From Mycolicibacterium malmesburyense (GTDB taxonomy: Bacteria; Actinomycetota; Actinomycetes; Mycobacteriales; Mycobacteriaceae), in NCBI RefSeq assembly GCF_001050015.1, contig NZ_CVTB01000222.1, forward strand, positions 62,001 to 126,000: a DNA stretch of 64,000 nt, in the 5' to 3' direction. Below, piece by piece: positions 1 through 10,375 of this stretch. The notes beneath the pieces were generated by a model, which searched no databases, was not told where the DNA came from, and saw only the letters and a program-made list of their open reading frames with translations. The translations under genes and the position numbers were made by a program. Position 1 is the first letter of the stretch; every line of letters starts with the position of its first letter.

Positions 1-590
1 AGCGGCTGGAGCCGTTCACCGATCTGATCGCCGACGAGCTCAACGTCAAGGCCGTCGAGCTCACCGACGACATCGACACCCACGGCCGGTTCGAGTTGAC
101 GGTCAACGCCCGCGTCGCGGGCCCGCGGCTGGGCAAGGACGTGCAGGCGGCCATCAAGGCGGTCAAGGCGGGAGAGGCCGTCGTCAACGCCGACGGAACG
201 CTGACCGCGGGACCGGCGGTGTTGCAGCCCGAGGAGTACAGCTCGCGACTGGTGGCCGCCGATCCCGAGTACACCGCCGCGCTGCCCGACGGGGCCGGGC
301 TGGTGGTGCTCGACGGCACGGTGACCGAGGAATTGGAGGCCGAGGGCTGGGCGAAGGACCGCATCCGCGAGCTGCAGGACCTGCGCAAGTCGACGGGCCT
401 CGACGTGTCCGACCGGATCGCGGTGGTGATCTCGGTTCCTCAGCAGCGGCAGGCGTGGGCCGAGGCGCATCGCGACCTGATCGCGCGCGAAATCCTGGCG
501 ACCAGTTTCGATTTCGGAGACCCGGCGGACGGCAGCGACATCGGCGACGGCGTCAAGGTCTCGATCGCCAAGGCGGACGTCACGGCATAG
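1..590 (+). CDS. ileS: Isoleucyl-tRNA synthetase, C-terminal fragment
   Basis: The open frame enters the window at base 3 and runs to a TAG at 588-590, giving about 195 residues of a C-terminus. The fragment starts [20 protein letters not shown] and contains the [20 protein letters not shown] stretch, which matches the anticodon-binding and C-terminal region of the large bacterial/eukaryotic-type IleRS. The enzyme charges tRNA-Ile in the cytosol. The catalytic domain (HIGH, KMSKS) lies outside the window, so identity rests on the tail and on its place just before dinX, as in M. tuberculosis. The last 11 bases overlap the convergent S4-domain gene. Confidence 0.88.
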   Translation, partial: RLEPFTDLIADELNVKAVELTDDIDTHGRFELTVNARVAGPRLGKDVQAAIKAVKAGEAVVNADGTLTAGPAVLQPEEYSSRLVAADPEYTAALPDGAGLVVLDGTVTEELEAEGWAKDRIRELQDLRKSTGLDVSDRIAVVISVPQQRQAWAEAHRDLIAREILATSFDFGDPADGSDIGDGVKVSIAKADVTA

Positions 591-813
591 CGACCCGGGC
601 GCCGCGGCCGGCGAACTCCACGACATCGGCGGGACGCAGTTGCCTTCCGCGTCGGTGTTCGACCTCGCCGTTGACGGTGACCTCTCCGTCGGCGATCACC
701 GTCTTGGCGTCGGCCCCCGAGTCGATGAGCCCGGCCAGCTTGAGGAACTGGCCCAGCCGGATCGAGGCGTCCCGGATCGGAACATCGAACGGTTCGGTGC
801 CCGGGTGCGCCAT
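580..813 (-). CDS. Small S4-domain RNA-binding protein
   Basis: This 77-residue protein is almost entirely one S4 RNA-binding domain. The segment [19 protein letters not shown] leads into [20 protein letters not shown], the usual S4 helix pair and loop, and it ends in a short PADVVEF strand. Stand-alone S4 proteins of this size (YbcJ/YaaA-like) bind structured RNA, often on the ribosome; the exact target is not known. Its 3' end overlaps ileS by 11 bases, and its 5' end lies 33 bases from the divergent dinX. The opposite-strand frames over it are shadows. Confidence 0.8.
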   Translation of the reverse strand: MAHPGTEPFDVPIRDASIRLGQFLKLAGLIDSGADAKTVIADGEVTVNGEVEHRRGRQLRPADVVEFAGRGARVAMP

Positions 814-846
814 GGGGGTCAGGCTAGCGCCTTAGCATCTGCAGGA

Positions 847-2217
847 GTGGACGGTCGCTGGGTTCTGCACCTCGACATGGATGCGTTCTTCGCGTCGGTC
901 GAGCAGCTGACCCGTCCGACGCTGCGGGGGCGCCCGGTGCTGGTCGGCGGGCTCGGCGGCCGCGGCGTGGTGGCGGGCGCGAGCTACGAGTCCCGGGTGT
1001 ACGGCGCCAAATCGGCGATGCCGATGCACCAGGCCCGCAGGCTGGTCGGCGCCGCCGCGGTGGTCCTGCCGCCGCGCGGCGTCGTCTACGGCGTGGCCAG
1101 CCGCCGGGTGTTCGAGACCGTGCGCGCGACCGTGCCGGTGCTCGAGCAGCTCTCGTACGACGAGGCTTTCGGTGAACCCGCCGAGCTCGCGGGCGTGTCG
1201 GCGGACGAGGTCGAGGAGTTCTGCCGGACCCTGCGGGCCCGGGTGCTCGAGGTGACCGGGCTCATCGCGTCGATCGGAGCGGGTTCGGGAAAGCAGCTCG
1301 CCAAGATCGCATCCGGGCTGGCGAAACCCGACGGTATGCGGGTGGTCCGTCGCGAGGAGGAACGCACGCTGCTCGACGGCCTGCCGGTGCGCCGGCTGTG
1401 GGGGATCGGACCCGTCGCCGGGGAGAAGCTGCACCGACTCGGCATCGAGACCATCGGCGCCTTCGCCGCACTGAGCGAGGCCGAAGCGGCCGACATCCTC
1501 GGCGGCACGGTGGGCCCGGCGCTGCACCGGCTGGCCCGCGGCATCGACGACCGGCCGGTGGCCGAGAACGCGCCGGCCAAACAGATCAGCGCGGAATCCA
1601 CGTTCCCCGAGGACCTGACCACCCTCGACCAGCTTCGTGAGGCGATGGGCCCCATTGGCGAACACGCCCACCGGCGCCTGGAGAAGGACGGCCGCGGCGC
1701 GCGCACCGTCACCGTCAAGCTGAAGAAATCGGATATGAGCACGCTCACCCGCTCGGCGACCCTGCCGTACGCCACCACCGACGCGGGCACGTTGATCGCG
1801 ACCGCACGCAGACTGCTGCTCGACCCGGTCGAGGTCGGCCCGATTCGCCTTCTGGGCGTTGGCTTTTCCGGACTCTCGGATGTCCGCCAGGAGTCGCTGT
1901 TCCCGGATCTCGAGGCGATGGCTTCCGACGACGGCGTCACGCACACCGGGGTGCCGCCGACCGTGACCGACCTCGCCGCCGCCGCACCGGCGTGGCGCAT
2001 CGGCGACGACGTGACCCATCCTGACTTCGGCCACGGCTGGATCCAGGGCGCAGGGCACGGGGTGATGACGGTGCGGTTCGAGACGCGTACCAGCGGGCCG
2101 GGTCAGGCCCGCACCTTTCCGGTCGACACCCCCGGTATCGAGCGGGCCAACCCCGTCGATTCGCTCGACTGGCCCGAGTACGTCGCCGAGTTGGCGCGCT
2201 ACCAGAGCACCCCGTAG
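847..2217 (+). CDS. dinX: Y-family DNA polymerase IV (DinX/DinB1)
   Basis: A 456-residue Y-family translesion polymerase. Catalytic acidic residues are visible in [13 protein letters not shown] (D10, D12) and in SYDEAF (D105, E106). The palm-finger region, a helix-hairpin-helix ([20 protein letters not shown]) and the little-finger domain follow in order. After about residue 370 there is an extra tail ([19 protein letters not shown]) typical of mycobacterial DinX. I chose GTG 847 because the protein then starts [12 protein letters not shown] like the M. tuberculosis protein; the frame extends further upstream only as a shadow of the S4 gene. The family copies damaged DNA with low fidelity. 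No LexA-type SOS box is visible in the 33-base upstream gap. The 3' end overlaps the next gene by 19 bases. Confidence 0.9.
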   Translation: MDGRWVLHLDMDAFFASVEQLTRPTLRGRPVLVGGLGGRGVVAGASYESRVYGAKSAMPMHQARRLVGAAAVVLPPRGVVYGVASRRVFETVRATVPVLEQLSYDEAFGEPAELAGVSADEVEEFCRTLRARVLEVTGLIASIGAGSGKQLAKIASGLAKPDGMRVVRREEERTLLDGLPVRRLWGIGPVAGEKLHRLGIETIGAFAALSEAEAADILGGTVGPALHRLARGIDDRPVAENAPAKQISAESTFPEDLTTLDQLREAMGPIGEHAHRRLEKDGRGARTVTVKLKKSDMSTLTRSATLPYATTDAGTLIATARRLLLDPVEVGPIRLLGVGFSGLSDVRQESLFPDLEAMASDDGVTHTGVPPTVTDLAAAAPAWRIGDDVTHPDFGHGWIQGAGHGVMTVRFETRTSGPGQARTFPVDTPGIERANPVDSLDWPEYVAELARYQSTP

Positions 2218-2666
2218 ACGCTCGAGATCGTGAAACCGTGACCGCCGTAGGTCTTGCACGTCACGGTGCCCTGATGTCCGACACCGCAACTCGCGCCCCA
2301 GTTTTCGAGCCGGTGGCCGGCGGGCAGGACGTCGACGCCCTCGCGGGTGAACGTCGGTGTGGGGGAGTGCCGGTACTCGGCGGGCCCGCCGCTGGTCAGA
2401 AACGTCTGGTTGGTTCCGAGCGGGGCGTCCATCGGAACCCCGTCACAGCCGATCGGTCCGCCGTTGGGGCCGAGGCCGCACGACAAGCCGTCCGGGGTGC
2501 GGAAGAACACGTGGTAGTTGGGCGGTGGGCCCGGCCGGTAGAAGCCTTGGGCGACGGGGTAGTCGTCGATCGTGTCCGCTGCCGGCGGCGGTTCGGCACG
2601 GGCGACCGCCCCGAGGGCGAGGGCCAGCGCCAGTACGGCGATCATCGTGGCGCCTCGGCGAATCAT
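2199..2666 (-). CDS. Secreted protein of unknown function, four cysteines
   Basis: A 155-residue protein with a clear signal peptide: MIRRG, then a hydrophobic stretch ([17 protein letters not shown]) and a likely cleavage before EPPPA. The mature part has four cysteines (SCGLG, GCDG, SCGVG, TCKTY), consistent with two disulfides in an exported protein. It ends in a [12 protein letters not shown] tail. I do not recognise a named family, though similar small exported proteins are common in mycobacteria. ATG 2666 gives a normal signal-peptide start; GTG 2681 would add MHFEN. The stop overlaps dinX by 19 bases in a convergent arrangement. Confidence 0.72.
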   Translation of the reverse strand: MIRRGATMIAVLALALALGAVARAEPPPAADTIDDYPVAQGFYRPGPPPNYHVFFRTPDGLSCGLGPNGGPIGCDGVPMDAPLGTNQTFLTSGGPAEYRHSPTPTFTREGVDVLPAGHRLENWGASCGVGHQGTVTCKTYGGHGFTISSVYGVLW

Positions 2667-2702
2667 GTTCTCGAAGTGCACGCGTTTACGGTGCCATGCG
2701 CG

Positions 2703-3626
2703 TCAACCCCACCGGGCGAGGGCCTCGTCGACCGCGATGCCGCCCGCGAGGGCGGCCATCAGCAGCACCCGCGCCTGGGGCGACCGCAACCGTCGCACCG
2801 GCACGGCACCGGCGGCCACGAGGTCGTGGCCCGGTCCGTACGCGGGACCGACCCGTGCGCCCGGCACGCGGCTGGTCACGGCGACGACCACTCCCGCGGC
2901 GCAGAGTCGACGCACCCCGTCGACCACCGCCTCGCCGGCATTGCCCGCGCCCAACGCCTCCAGCACGATCCCGCGCGCGCCCGCGCCCACGCAGGCGTCC
3001 ATCGCCACCGCGTCGGCCCCGGGATAGGCGGCGACGATGTCCACCCGGGGGGCTTCGGCCGCCGACAGCGCACCGAAATCCGGCCGCGGCTTCGACGCGC
3101 GCAGGGTGAACCCGTCCGCCGAGACGTCGCCGATCACGGTGCCCAGGAAGCCGCGCAGATCGCCCGTTGCGGCCTTGTGCAACCCCACCGGCTGCCACAC
3201 CGTGCCCGCGAAGGCAACCACCACACCGAGGCCTCGCGCGGCCGGGTGGCCGGCAATCGTCAGGGCGTCACGGAGATTCGCCGGACCGTCGGCGTCCGGG
3301 GCGTCGGCGCTGCGCTGGGCCCCGGTCAGCACCACCGGGGCGGTGCCGCGGTAGGTCAGTTCCAGCCACAGCGCCGTCTCCTCCATGGTGTCGGTGCCGT
3401 GGGTGACGACGATGCCGTCGGCGTCGCCGGCCGCGGCGACGGCCGCACCGATGCGATCCCAGTCGGCGGGCGTCAGCTGCGAGCTGTCGACCGCCAGCAC
3501 GTCGACGACGTCGACCTCGAGGCCCGACGCCAGTTCGGCCCCGCTGCGGGCGGGACGCTTGACGCCGTCGTCGCCCGCGGCGCTGGCGATGGTGCCGCCG
3601 GTGGTGACGACGACGAGGCGATCCAT
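2703..3626 (-). CDS. ansA: L-asparaginase
   Basis: A 307-residue asparaginase that hydrolyses L-asparagine to aspartate and ammonia. Both active-site threonine motifs are present: TTGGTIAS near residue 9, and HGTDTMEE about residue 93 carrying the second Thr with the adjacent Asp. No signal peptide is visible in [11 protein letters not shown], so the enzyme should be cytosolic unless exported another way. ATG 3626 places the first motif at the usual distance from the N-terminus; the longer frame to 4025 reads antisense through lspA and is not real. The gene is divergent from lspA, with a 43-base gap holding a perfect 15-base palindrome. Confidence 0.92.
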   Translation of the reverse strand: MDRLVVVTTGGTIASAAGDDGVKRPARSGAELASGLEVDVVDVLAVDSSQLTPADWDRIGAAVAAAGDADGIVVTHGTDTMEETALWLELTYRGTAPVVLTGAQRSADAPDADGPANLRDALTIAGHPAARGLGVVVAFAGTVWQPVGLHKAATGDLRGFLGTVIGDVSADGFTLRASKPRPDFGALSAAEAPRVDIVAAYPGADAVAMDACVGAGARGIVLEALGAGNAGEAVVDGVRRLCAAGVVVAVTSRVPGARVGPAYGPGHDLVAAGAVPVRRLRSPQARVLLMAALAGGIAVDEALARWG

Positions 3627-3629
3627 GGT

Positions 3630-3644
3630 GCGGAATTCTTCCGC
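3630..3644. promoter_or_regulatory. Palindrome between ansA and lspA (candidate operator)
   Basis: The sequence GCGGAA-TTC-TTCCGC has perfect 6-base arms and a 3-base spacer. It starts 3 bases upstream of the ansA ATG, inside the 43-base divergent gap, so a bound protein would block ansA. No known regulator is assigned. Confidence 0.4.
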
Positions 3645-3669
3645 ATCGGCGTTTTGGGATGATGGTGCG

Positions 3670-4221
3670 GTGACTGACGACCCAGACGTGGCCGACGAGA
3701 CCACCGAAGAGGCGGCCCCGCCCAAACGACGGCTGTGGCTGTTGCTCGCCATCGCGGCGGTGGTGCTGGTCACCGACGTCGTCACGAAGGTCCTCGCGGT
3801 CAGGCTGCTGACCCCGGGCCAACCCGTGTCGATCATCGGCGACACGGTGACCTGGACCCTGGTGCGCAACTCGGGCGCCGCGTTCTCGATGGCCACCGGA
3901 TACACCTGGGTGCTGACGTTGATCGCCACCGGCGTGGTCATCGGGATCGTGTGGATGGGTCGACGGCTGGTGTCGCCATGGTGGGCCGTCGGCCTGGGCA
4001 TGATCCTCGGCGGCGCCCTCGGCAACCTGATCGACCGCTTCTTCCGCTCACCCGGCCCCCTTCAGGGCCACGTGGTCGACTTCCTGTCCATCGGGTGGTG
4101 GCCGGTGTTCAACGTCGCCGACCCGTGCGTGGTCGGCGGGGCGATCCTGCTTGTGGCCTTGTCCCTGTTCGGATTCGACTACGACACCCCCGGGCGGCGG
4201 AAGGCCGCCGAGGACGAGTAG
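3670..4221 (+). CDS. lspA: Prolipoprotein signal peptidase (signal peptidase II)
   Basis: A 183-residue membrane aspartyl protease that removes the signal peptide of lipid-modified prolipoproteins in the cytoplasmic membrane. After a charged N-terminal tail there are four membrane segments. The conserved motifs are visible: DVVTKV in the first helix, [15 protein letters not shown] with the first catalytic Asp, and FNVADPC with the second. GTG 3670 gives a normal-length protein. GATGAT lies 6 bases upstream, a weak -10-like hexamer. The stop codon is directly followed by the ATG of the pseudouridine synthase. Lgt, the preceding enzyme of the lipoprotein pathway, is encoded at 49.3 kb. Confidence 0.93.
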   Translation: MTDDPDVADETTEEAAPPKRRLWLLLAIAAVVLVTDVVTKVLAVRLLTPGQPVSIIGDTVTWTLVRNSGAAFSMATGYTWVLTLIATGVVIGIVWMGRRLVSPWWAVGLGMILGGALGNLIDRFFRSPGPLQGHVVDFLSIGWWPVFNVADPCVVGGAILLVALSLFGFDYDTPGRRKAAEDE

Positions 4222-5151
4222 ATGGCCGATCGGTCGCTTCCCGTCCCCGAGGGCCTGGCGGGTATGCGCGTCGACGCGGGTCTCGCACGGCTGCTCGGCC
4301 TGTCGCGCACGGCCGCGGCGAGTCTGGCCGAGGAAGGCGGCGTCGAGATCGACGGCGCCCGCGCGGGCAAGTCGGACAAACTGGTCGCCGGGGCGTGGCT
4401 GGACGTCCGGTTGCCCGAAGCGCCCGCGCCGGTGGAGAACACGCCCGTCGAGATCGACGGGATGGCGATCCTGTACTCCGACGAGGACATCGTCGCGGTG
4501 GACAAGCCGCCGGGGGTCGCCGCCCACGCCACCGTGGGGTGGTCGGGCCCGACCGTGCTGGGCGGCCTGGCCGCCGCGGGCTTCCGGATCAGCACCTCGG
4601 GAATCCACGAACGCCAGGGCATCGTGCACCGCCTCGACGTGGGCACCTCGGGGGTCATGGTCGTCGCGCTGTCAGAGCGCGCGTACACGGTCCTCAAGCG
4701 GGCGTTCAAACAGCGCACCGTCGAGAAGCGCTATCACGCGCTGGTGCAGGGACACCCCGACCCGTCGAGCGGGACGATCGACGCACCCATCGGCCGTCAC
4801 CGCGGCCATGACTGGAAATTCGCGGTGACCGAGAACGGCAGGCACAGCGTGACCCACTACGACACCCTCGAAGCGCACCGCGCCGCGAGCCTGCTCGACA
4901 TCGAGCTGGAAACCGGTCGTACACACCAGATCCGGGTGCACTTCGCCGCGCTACACCACCCGTGCGTCGGCGACCTCACCTACGGCGCCGATCCCACGCT
5001 GGCCAAGCGGCTCGAGCTGGAACGGCAGTGGCTGCACGCGCGCTCGCTGGCGTTCGCGCATCCGGCCGACGGTCGGCGCGTCGAGATCACCAGCCCCTAC
5101 CCGGCCGACCTGCAACACGCCCTCGACGCACTGCGCCACCAGGAACTGTGA
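4222..5151 (+). CDS. RluD/RluA-family rRNA pseudouridine synthase
   Basis: A 309-residue enzyme that isomerises uridine to pseudouridine in structured RNA, probably 23S rRNA. An N-terminal S4 domain (residues about 12-75, [20 protein letters not shown]) precedes the catalytic domain. The catalytic motif [12 protein letters not shown] carries the essential Asp, and [11 protein letters not shown] is the conserved uridine-pocket motif. It starts at the base after the lspA stop, the same pairing as in M. tuberculosis, and its stop overlaps the RarD gene start (GTGA). The exact target uridine cannot be read from sequence. Confidence 0.9.
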   Translation: MADRSLPVPEGLAGMRVDAGLARLLGLSRTAAASLAEEGGVEIDGARAGKSDKLVAGAWLDVRLPEAPAPVENTPVEIDGMAILYSDEDIVAVDKPPGVAAHATVGWSGPTVLGGLAAAGFRISTSGIHERQGIVHRLDVGTSGVMVVALSERAYTVLKRAFKQRTVEKRYHALVQGHPDPSSGTIDAPIGRHRGHDWKFAVTENGRHSVTHYDTLEAHRAASLLDIELETGRTHQIRVHFAALHHPCVGDLTYGADPTLAKRLELERQWLHARSLAFAHPADGRRVEITSPYPADLQHALDALRHQEL

Positions 5152-6047
5152 ACGACGCCCGCAGACCCGGCTTGCTGTTCGGCGTCGGCGCCTACGCGTG
5201 CTGGGGGATATTCCCCGCGTTCTTCCCGCTGCTGAAGCCCGCGTCGGCCATCGAGATACTGGCGCATCGCATCGTGTGGAACTTCCTGCTGATGGTCGTC
5301 GTGGTCGCGGCCGTGCGCAGGATGGGCGACCTGAGGAAGATGGCCCGCCGCACCTGGCTGCAGCTCGCCGCGGCGTCGGCGCTGATCTCCGTCAATTGGG
5401 GGATCTACGTCTACGCCGTCAACAACGGACACGTGGTCGACGCGGCGCTCGGCTACTTCATCAACCCGCTGGTGGTTGTCGCGTTGGGGTTGATCGTGTT
5501 TCGGGAGCGGCTCACCCGCGCGCAGTTCGCCGCCTTGGCGGTCGCGGTGATCGGTGTGGTGGTGCTGACCGTGGAGGTGGGCGCGCCGCCGTACATCGGT
5601 CTCGGGCTGGCGCTGTCGTTCGGTCTCTACGGCGCGGTGAAGAAGGTGGTGCCGGCCGACCCGCGGGTCAGCGTGGGGGTGGAGGCCGGCATCGCGACCC
5701 CGTTCGCGCTGGCCTACATCGCGGTCCTGCAGAGCACCGGGCACGGGACGTTCACCGGCTACGGCGGCGACCACGTCGCGTTGATGGTGCTGTCCGGGTT
5801 CCTGACCGCCCTGCCGCTGTTGCTGTTCGCCGCGGCCGCACAACGATTGCCGTTGGTGACGATGGGCCTGTTGTTCTACATGACCCCGGTCATGCAGATG
5901 TCGTGGGGCGTGTTCGTCGGCAGGGAACCGATGTCCCCGGCCCGCTGGCTCGGTTTCGCGATGATCTGGCTGGCGCTGCTCATCTTCAGCGCCGATGCCG
6001 TCCGGCGCTCCCGTGCCGAGCAAGAACTTTGCGAGTCTTCCAGTTGA
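5148..6047 (+). CDS. rarD: RarD-type EamA-family membrane transporter
   Basis: A 299-residue polytopic membrane protein with about ten hydrophobic segments. The opening [20 protein letters not shown], then [14 protein letters not shown] and [20 protein letters not shown] segments, are the signature of the RarD subgroup of drug/metabolite transporters. E. coli RarD is linked to chloramphenicol sensitivity, but its substrate is unclear, so the substrate here is unknown. GTG 5148 overlaps the preceding TGA by 3 bases, which implies coupled translation with the pseudouridine synthase gene. Confidence 0.85.
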   Translation: MNDARRPGLLFGVGAYACWGIFPAFFPLLKPASAIEILAHRIVWNFLLMVVVVAAVRRMGDLRKMARRTWLQLAAASALISVNWGIYVYAVNNGHVVDAALGYFINPLVVVALGLIVFRERLTRAQFAALAVAVIGVVVLTVEVGAPPYIGLGLALSFGLYGAVKKVVPADPRVSVGVEAGIATPFALAYIAVLQSTGHGTFTGYGGDHVALMVLSGFLTALPLLLFAAAAQRLPLVTMGLLFYMTPVMQMSWGVFVGREPMSPARWLGFAMIWLALLIFSADAVRRSRAEQELCESSS

Positions 6048-6060
6048 CCTTGATCTAGCA

Positions 6061-6684
6061 ATGTCTCAACGTTTGCTCGTGGTTGTCGAACCCGAGCCGG
6101 CTCCCGCCGCCCGAGGGCGTGGGCGCCCCGTGGGATCCGACTCGGCCGAGACAGGGGCGAGCATCCTTCGGGCGGCCCGTGCGGTGATCAACGAACGCGG
6201 GTACGAAGCGGCGACGTTCAAGGCCATCGCGGTGCGCGCCGGGATCAGCCGGCCCACCATGCATTACTACTTCGCCACCAAAGAAGACCTCTACGACTGC
6301 CTCCAGCGCGAGGCCTTCGCGATGGTGTCCGCGTCGATCGCCGCCGCGAAGGGCCGGAACACGCTGATGGAGCAGCTGACCGCGTTCTTCACCGCCGCGG
6401 GGGAGCTCGACCCCTCGGACGGCTCGATGATGCGGTTCGTCATCGCCTCGCGGCTCGAACAGCACCGGCACCCGGGGCTGCGCGGGAGCGTCACACCCGT
6501 CGCCGAGGCGGTGGCCGGCTTCTACGCCTGGCTGGTCGACGAGGCGATCCACCGCGGGGAGATCCCCGCGGACGCGGACGCCGCGGCGGTGGTCAACATG
6601 CTGGCGGCGATGTTCTGGGGGATGGGCTTCTTCGGCCGGTTCGTGCACGGCTCTGAACCCGCGTGGCGGTTGCCGAGCAATTGA
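6061..6684 (+). CDS. TetR-family transcriptional regulator
   Basis: A 207-residue regulator. Residues about 32-78 form the TetR helix-turn-helix (ILRAARAVINERGYEAATF, then AIAVRAGISRPTMHYYFATK). The C-terminal ligand domain has no recognisable class. The first 25 residues (VVEPEPAPAARGRGRPVG) form a Pro/Arg-rich tail that resembles an AT-hook. ATG 6061 lies 13 bases after the rarD stop, so the two genes may be co-transcribed and rarD is a plausible target. Its ligand is unknown. Confidence 0.82.
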   Translation: MSQRLLVVVEPEPAPAARGRGRPVGSDSAETGASILRAARAVINERGYEAATFKAIAVRAGISRPTMHYYFATKEDLYDCLQREAFAMVSASIAAAKGRNTLMEQLTAFFTAAGELDPSDGSMMRFVIASRLEQHRHPGLRGSVTPVAEAVAGFYAWLVDEAIHRGEIPADADAAAVVNMLAAMFWGMGFFGRFVHGSEPAWRLPSN

Positions 6685-6742
6685 ACCAGCTGTTGCGAAA
6701 AGGCTTGCTGCAGCCATCGCAGAGCCTCCCGGTCTAGCCCGC

Positions 6743-6759
6743 CGCGGGATTTCCCCGCG
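6743..6759. terminator. GC-rich hairpin downstream of the TetR gene
   Basis: CGCGGG and CCCGCG form a 6-base stem around a 5-base ATTTC loop, 58 bases after the TetR stop and before the dnaE1 promoter. There is no T-tract, so it would be a mycobacterial-type imperfect terminator at best. Confidence 0.28.
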
Positions 6760-6780
6760 CGGGTCAGAGACACGCTTCTG

Positions 6781-6826
6781 CGACACGCCGGGAAGTGTCG
6801 GAAGGCGGTCATAGACTGGCCTCCCT
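6781..6826 (+). promoter_or_regulatory. dnaE1 promoter region with inverted repeat
   Basis: TAGACT at 6812-6817 matches the mycobacterial TANNNT -10 element and lies 9 bases from the dnaE1 ATG, so the transcript would be leaderless or nearly so. No Shine-Dalgarno sequence is visible. Just upstream, CGACAC (6781-6786) and GTGTCG (6795-6800) form an inverted repeat across the expected -35 region, and a further GACACGC lies at 6769-6775. Confidence 0.5.
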
Positions 6827-9800
6827 ATGAGCCCTTCGGATTCGCGGTCGTTCGTGCACCTGCATAACCACACCGAGTACTCGATGCTGGACGGTGCCGC
6901 GAAGGTCAAGCCGATGCTGGCCGAGGCTCAGCGGCTCGAGATGCCCGCGATCGGCATGACCGACCACGGAAACATGTTCGGCGCCAGCGAGTTCTACAAC
7001 GCCGCCACCGAAGCCGGGATCAAGCCGATCATCGGCGTGGAGGCCTACATCGCGCCGGGTTCGCGCTTCGACACCAAGCGCATCCAGTGGGGCGATCCCA
7101 GCCAGAAGGGCGACGACGTATCCGGCAGCGGGTCCTACACCCACATGACGATGGTGGCCGAGAACGCCACCGGGCTGCGCAACCTGTTCAAGCTGTCCTC
7201 GCTCGCGTCGTTCGAAGGACAGCTCGGCAAGTGGTCGCGCATGGACGCCGAGCTGATCGCCGAGCATGCCGAGGGCATCATCGCCACCACCGGCTGCCCG
7301 TCGGGCGAGGTGCAGACGCGGCTGCGGCTCGGCCACGACCGCGAGGCACTGGAGGCCGCCGCGAAGTGGCGCGAGATCTTCGGCCCGGACAACTTCTTCC
7401 TCGAGTTGATGGACCACGGCCTCGACATCGAACGTCGGGTGCGCGAGGGGCTGCTCGACATCGGGCGCAAGCTCGGCATTCCGCCGCTGGCCACCAACGA
7501 CTGTCACTACGTCACCCGCGACGCCGCCCAGAACCACGAGGCGCTGCTGTGCATCCAGACCGGTAAGACGCTGTCGGATCCGAACCGCTTCAAGTTCGAC
7601 GGCGACGGTTACTACCTCAAGACCGCCGCGGAGATGCGCGCGCTGTGGGACGGCCAGGTACCGGGAGCATGCGACTCGACGCTGCTGATCGCCGAGCGGG
7701 TGACGTCGTACGAAGATGTGTGGACGGTGCGCGACCGGATGCCGGTGTTTCCCGTCCCGGAGGGCCAGACCCCGGAGACGTGGCTGCGCCACGAGGTGCA
7801 CGAGGGGCTGATGCGGCGCTTTCCGTCGAGCGAGGTGCCGCAGGAATACCTCGACCGCGCCGAGTACGAGATCAAGGTCATCTGCGACAAGGGCTATCCG
7901 TCGTACTTCCTGATCGTCGCCGACCTGATCAACTACGCGCGGTCGGTCGACATCCGGGTCGGCCCCGGCCGCGGGTCGGCGGCCGGTTCGCTGGTCGCCT
8001 ACGCGCTCGGCATCACCAACATCGACCCCATTCCGTACGGGCTGCTGTTCGAGCGGTTCCTCAACCCCGAGCGCGTGTCGATGCCCGACATCGACATCGA
8101 CTTCGACGACCGCCGCCGCGGTGAGATGCTCCGCTACGCCGCCAACAAGTGGGGCAGCGACCGGGTCGCCCAGGTGATCACCTTCGGCACCATCAAAACC
8201 AAAGCCGCGCTGAAGGATTCGGCGCGCGTGCACTACGGCCAGCCGGGCTTCGCGATCGCCGATCGGATCACCAAGGCGCTGCCTCCGCCGATCATGGCCA
8301 AAGACATTCCGGTGTCGGGCATCACCGATCCCAACCACGAGCGGTACAAGGAGGCCGCCGAGGTCCGAGGGCTGATCGACACCGACCCCGACGTCCGCAC
8401 CATCTACCAGACCGCGCTGGGGCTCGAGGGTCTGGTGCGCAACGCCGGCGTGCACGCCTGCGCGGTGATCATGAGCTCTGAGCCGCTGATCGATGCGATC
8501 CCGCTGTGGAGGCGGCCCCAGGACGGGGCGATCATCACGGGCTGGGACTACCCGTCGTGCGAGGCCATCGGCCTGCTGAAGATGGACTTCCTCGGGCTGC
8601 GCAACCTCACGATCATCGGTGACGCGCTGGAGAACATCAAAGCCAACCGCGGTGTCGACCTCGACCTGGAATCGGTTCCGCTCGACGACAAACCCACCTA
8701 CGAGCTGCTGGGCCGCGGCGACACGCTCGGGGTGTTCCAGCTCGACGGCGGGCCGATGCGCGACCTGCTGCGGCGCATGCAGCCCACCGGGTTCGAGGAT
8801 GTCGTCGCGGTGATCGCGCTGTACCGGCCCGGGCCCATGGGGATGAACGCCCACAACGACTACGCCGACCGCAAGAACGGCCGGCAGGCGATCAAGCCGA
8901 TCCACCCGGAACTCGAGGAGCCGCTGCGCGAGATCCTCGCCGAGACCTACGGCCTGATCGTCTACCAAGAGCAGATCATGCGCATCGCGCAGAAGGTCGC
9001 CGGTTACTCGCTGGCCCGAGCAGACATTCTGCGCAAGGCCATGGGCAAGAAGAAGCGCGAGGTTCTGGAGAAGGAGTTCGAGGGTTTCTCCGAGGGCATG
9101 AAGGCCAACGGCTTCTCCGCGGCCGCCATCAAGGCGCTGTGGGACACCGTCCTACCGTTCGCCGACTACGCGTTCAACAAGTCGCACGCCGCCGGCTACG
9201 GCCTGGTCTCGTACTGGACCGCCTACCTCAAGGCGAACTATCCGGCCGAGTACATGGCCGGGCTGCTCACGTCGGTGGGCGACGACAAGGACAAGGCCGC
9301 GGTGTATCTGGCCGACTGCCGCAGGCTCGGCATCACGGTGCTGCCGCCCGACGTCAACGAGTCGCACCTGAACTTCGCCTCGGTCGGCGAGGACATCCGC
9401 TACGGGCTGGGCGCGGTGCGCAATGTCGGCGCCAATGTTGTTGCCTCGGTAATCGATACGCGCACCGAGAAGGGGAAGTTCATCGACTTCTCCGACTACC
9501 TGAACAAGATCGAGATCGGTCCGTGCAACAAGAAGGTCACGGAATCGCTCATCAAGGCGGGCGCGTTCGACTCGCTGGGGCACCCGCGCAAGGGGTTGTT
9601 CCTGATTCACACCGACGCCGTCGACTCCGTGCTCGGCACCAAGAAGGCCGAGGCGATGGGGCAGTTCGACCTGTTCGGCGGCGCCGACACCGCCACCGAC
9701 GCGGTGTTCACCATCAAGGTGCCCGACGAGGAGTGGGAGGACAAACACAAGCTCGCGCTGGAACGCGAGATGCTCGGCCTCTATGTCTCCGGTCATCCGC

Positions 9801-10372
9801 TCAACGGCATCGCCCACCTGCTGGCCGCCCAGGTCGACACCGCGATTCCGGCCATCCTCGACGGCGACGTCCTCAACGACACCCAGGTCCGGGTCGGCGG
9901 AATCCTGGCGTCGGTGAACCGGAGGGTCAACAAGAACGGGCTGCCCTGGGCGTCAGCGCAATTGGAGGATCTGACCGGCGGCATCGAGGTGCTGTTCTTC
10001 CCGCAGACCTACTCGACCTTCGGCGCCGAGATCGCCGACGACGCGGTCGTGCTGGTGGGCGCGAAGGTGGCGATTCGCGACGACCGGATCTCGCTGATCG
10101 CCAACGACCTTGTGGTGCCCGATTTCTCGAATGCGCAACTGGACCGACCCCTGGCGGTCAGCCTGCCCACCCGGCAGTGCACGGTGGACAAGGTGACCGC
10201 GCTCAAGCAGGTTCTGGCCCGTCACCCCGGCACATCGCAGGTGCACCTGCGCCTGATCAGCGGCGAGCGGATCACGACGCTGGAGTTGGACACGTCGCTG
10301 CGTGTGACGCCGTCGTCGGCCTTGATGGGCGACCTCAAGGCGCTGCTGGGCCCCGGCTGCCTCGGCGGCTGA
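6827..10372 (+). CDS. dnaE1: DNA polymerase III alpha subunit (replicative)
   Basis: A 1181-residue C-family polymerase, the catalytic subunit of the chromosomal replicase. The N-terminal PHP domain begins [13 protein letters not shown] and keeps TDHGNMFGA and CHYVT metal-ligand motifs. Mycobacterial DnaE1 proofreads with this PHP exonuclease. The palm carries the catalytic aspartates in PDIDIDFDD near residue 424, preceded by [18 protein letters not shown]. The finger, tandem helix-hairpin-helix and OB-fold (residues about 1010-1090) regions follow. Length matches the M. tuberculosis protein. The 3' end meets a convergent gene 3 bases later. Confidence 0.97.
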   Translation: MSPSDSRSFVHLHNHTEYSMLDGAAKVKPMLAEAQRLEMPAIGMTDHGNMFGASEFYNAATEAGIKPIIGVEAYIAPGSRFDTKRIQWGDPSQKGDDVSGSGSYTHMTMVAENATGLRNLFKLSSLASFEGQLGKWSRMDAELIAEHAEGIIATTGCPSGEVQTRLRLGHDREALEAAAKWREIFGPDNFFLELMDHGLDIERRVREGLLDIGRKLGIPPLATNDCHYVTRDAAQNHEALLCIQTGKTLSDPNRFKFDGDGYYLKTAAEMRALWDGQVPGACDSTLLIAERVTSYEDVWTVRDRMPVFPVPEGQTPETWLRHEVHEGLMRRFPSSEVPQEYLDRAEYEIKVICDKGYPSYFLIVADLINYARSVDIRVGPGRGSAAGSLVAYALGITNIDPIPYGLLFERFLNPERVSMPDIDIDFDDRRRGEMLRYAANKWGSDRVAQVITFGTIKTKAALKDSARVHYGQPGFAIADRITKALPPPIMAKDIPVSGITDPNHERYKEAAEVRGLIDTDPDVRTIYQTALGLEGLVRNAGVHACAVIMSSEPLIDAIPLWRRPQDGAIITGWDYPSCEAIGLLKMDFLGLRNLTIIGDALENIKANRGVDLDLESVPLDDKPTYELLGRGDTLGVFQLDGGPMRDLLRRMQPTGFEDVVAVIALYRPGPMGMNAHNDYADRKNGRQAIKPIHPELEEPLREILAETYGLIVYQEQIMRIAQKVAGYSLARADILRKAMGKKKREVLEKEFEGFSEGMKANGFSAAAIKALWDTVLPFADYAFNKSHAAGYGLVSYWTAYLKANYPAEYMAGLLTSVGDDKDKAAVYLADCRRLGITVLPPDVNESHLNFASVGEDIRYGLGAVRNVGANVVASVIDTRTEKGKFIDFSDYLNKIEIGPCNKKVTESLIKAGAFDSLGHPRKGLFLIHTDAVDSVLGTKKAEAMGQFDLFGGADTATDAVFTIKVPDEEWEDKHKLALEREMLGLYVSGHPLNGIAHLLAAQVDTAIPAILDGDVLNDTQVRVGGILASVNRRVNKNGLPWASAQLEDLTGGIEVLFFPQTYSTFGAEIADDAVVLVGAKVAIRDDRISLIANDLVVPDFSNAQLDRPLAVSLPTRQCTVDKVTALKQVLARHPGTSQVHLRLISGERITTLELDTSLRVTPSSALMGDLKALLGPGCLGG

Positions 10373-10375
10373 CGC

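Noticed and set aside
814..846. Possible LexA (SOS) box before dinX
   Set aside because: No TCGAAC-N4-GTTCGA type site is present in the gap, so SOS control is not supported.
832..2289. 485-residue minus-strand open frame across dinX
   Set aside because: It is antisense to a clear Y-family polymerase, is Arg/His-rich without any domain, and is a GC-codon shadow.
6809..8968. 719-residue minus-strand open frame across dnaE1
   Set aside because: It lies opposite conserved PHP and palm motifs and has only low-complexity Val/Gly/Asp/His-rich sequence; a shadow of dnaE1.
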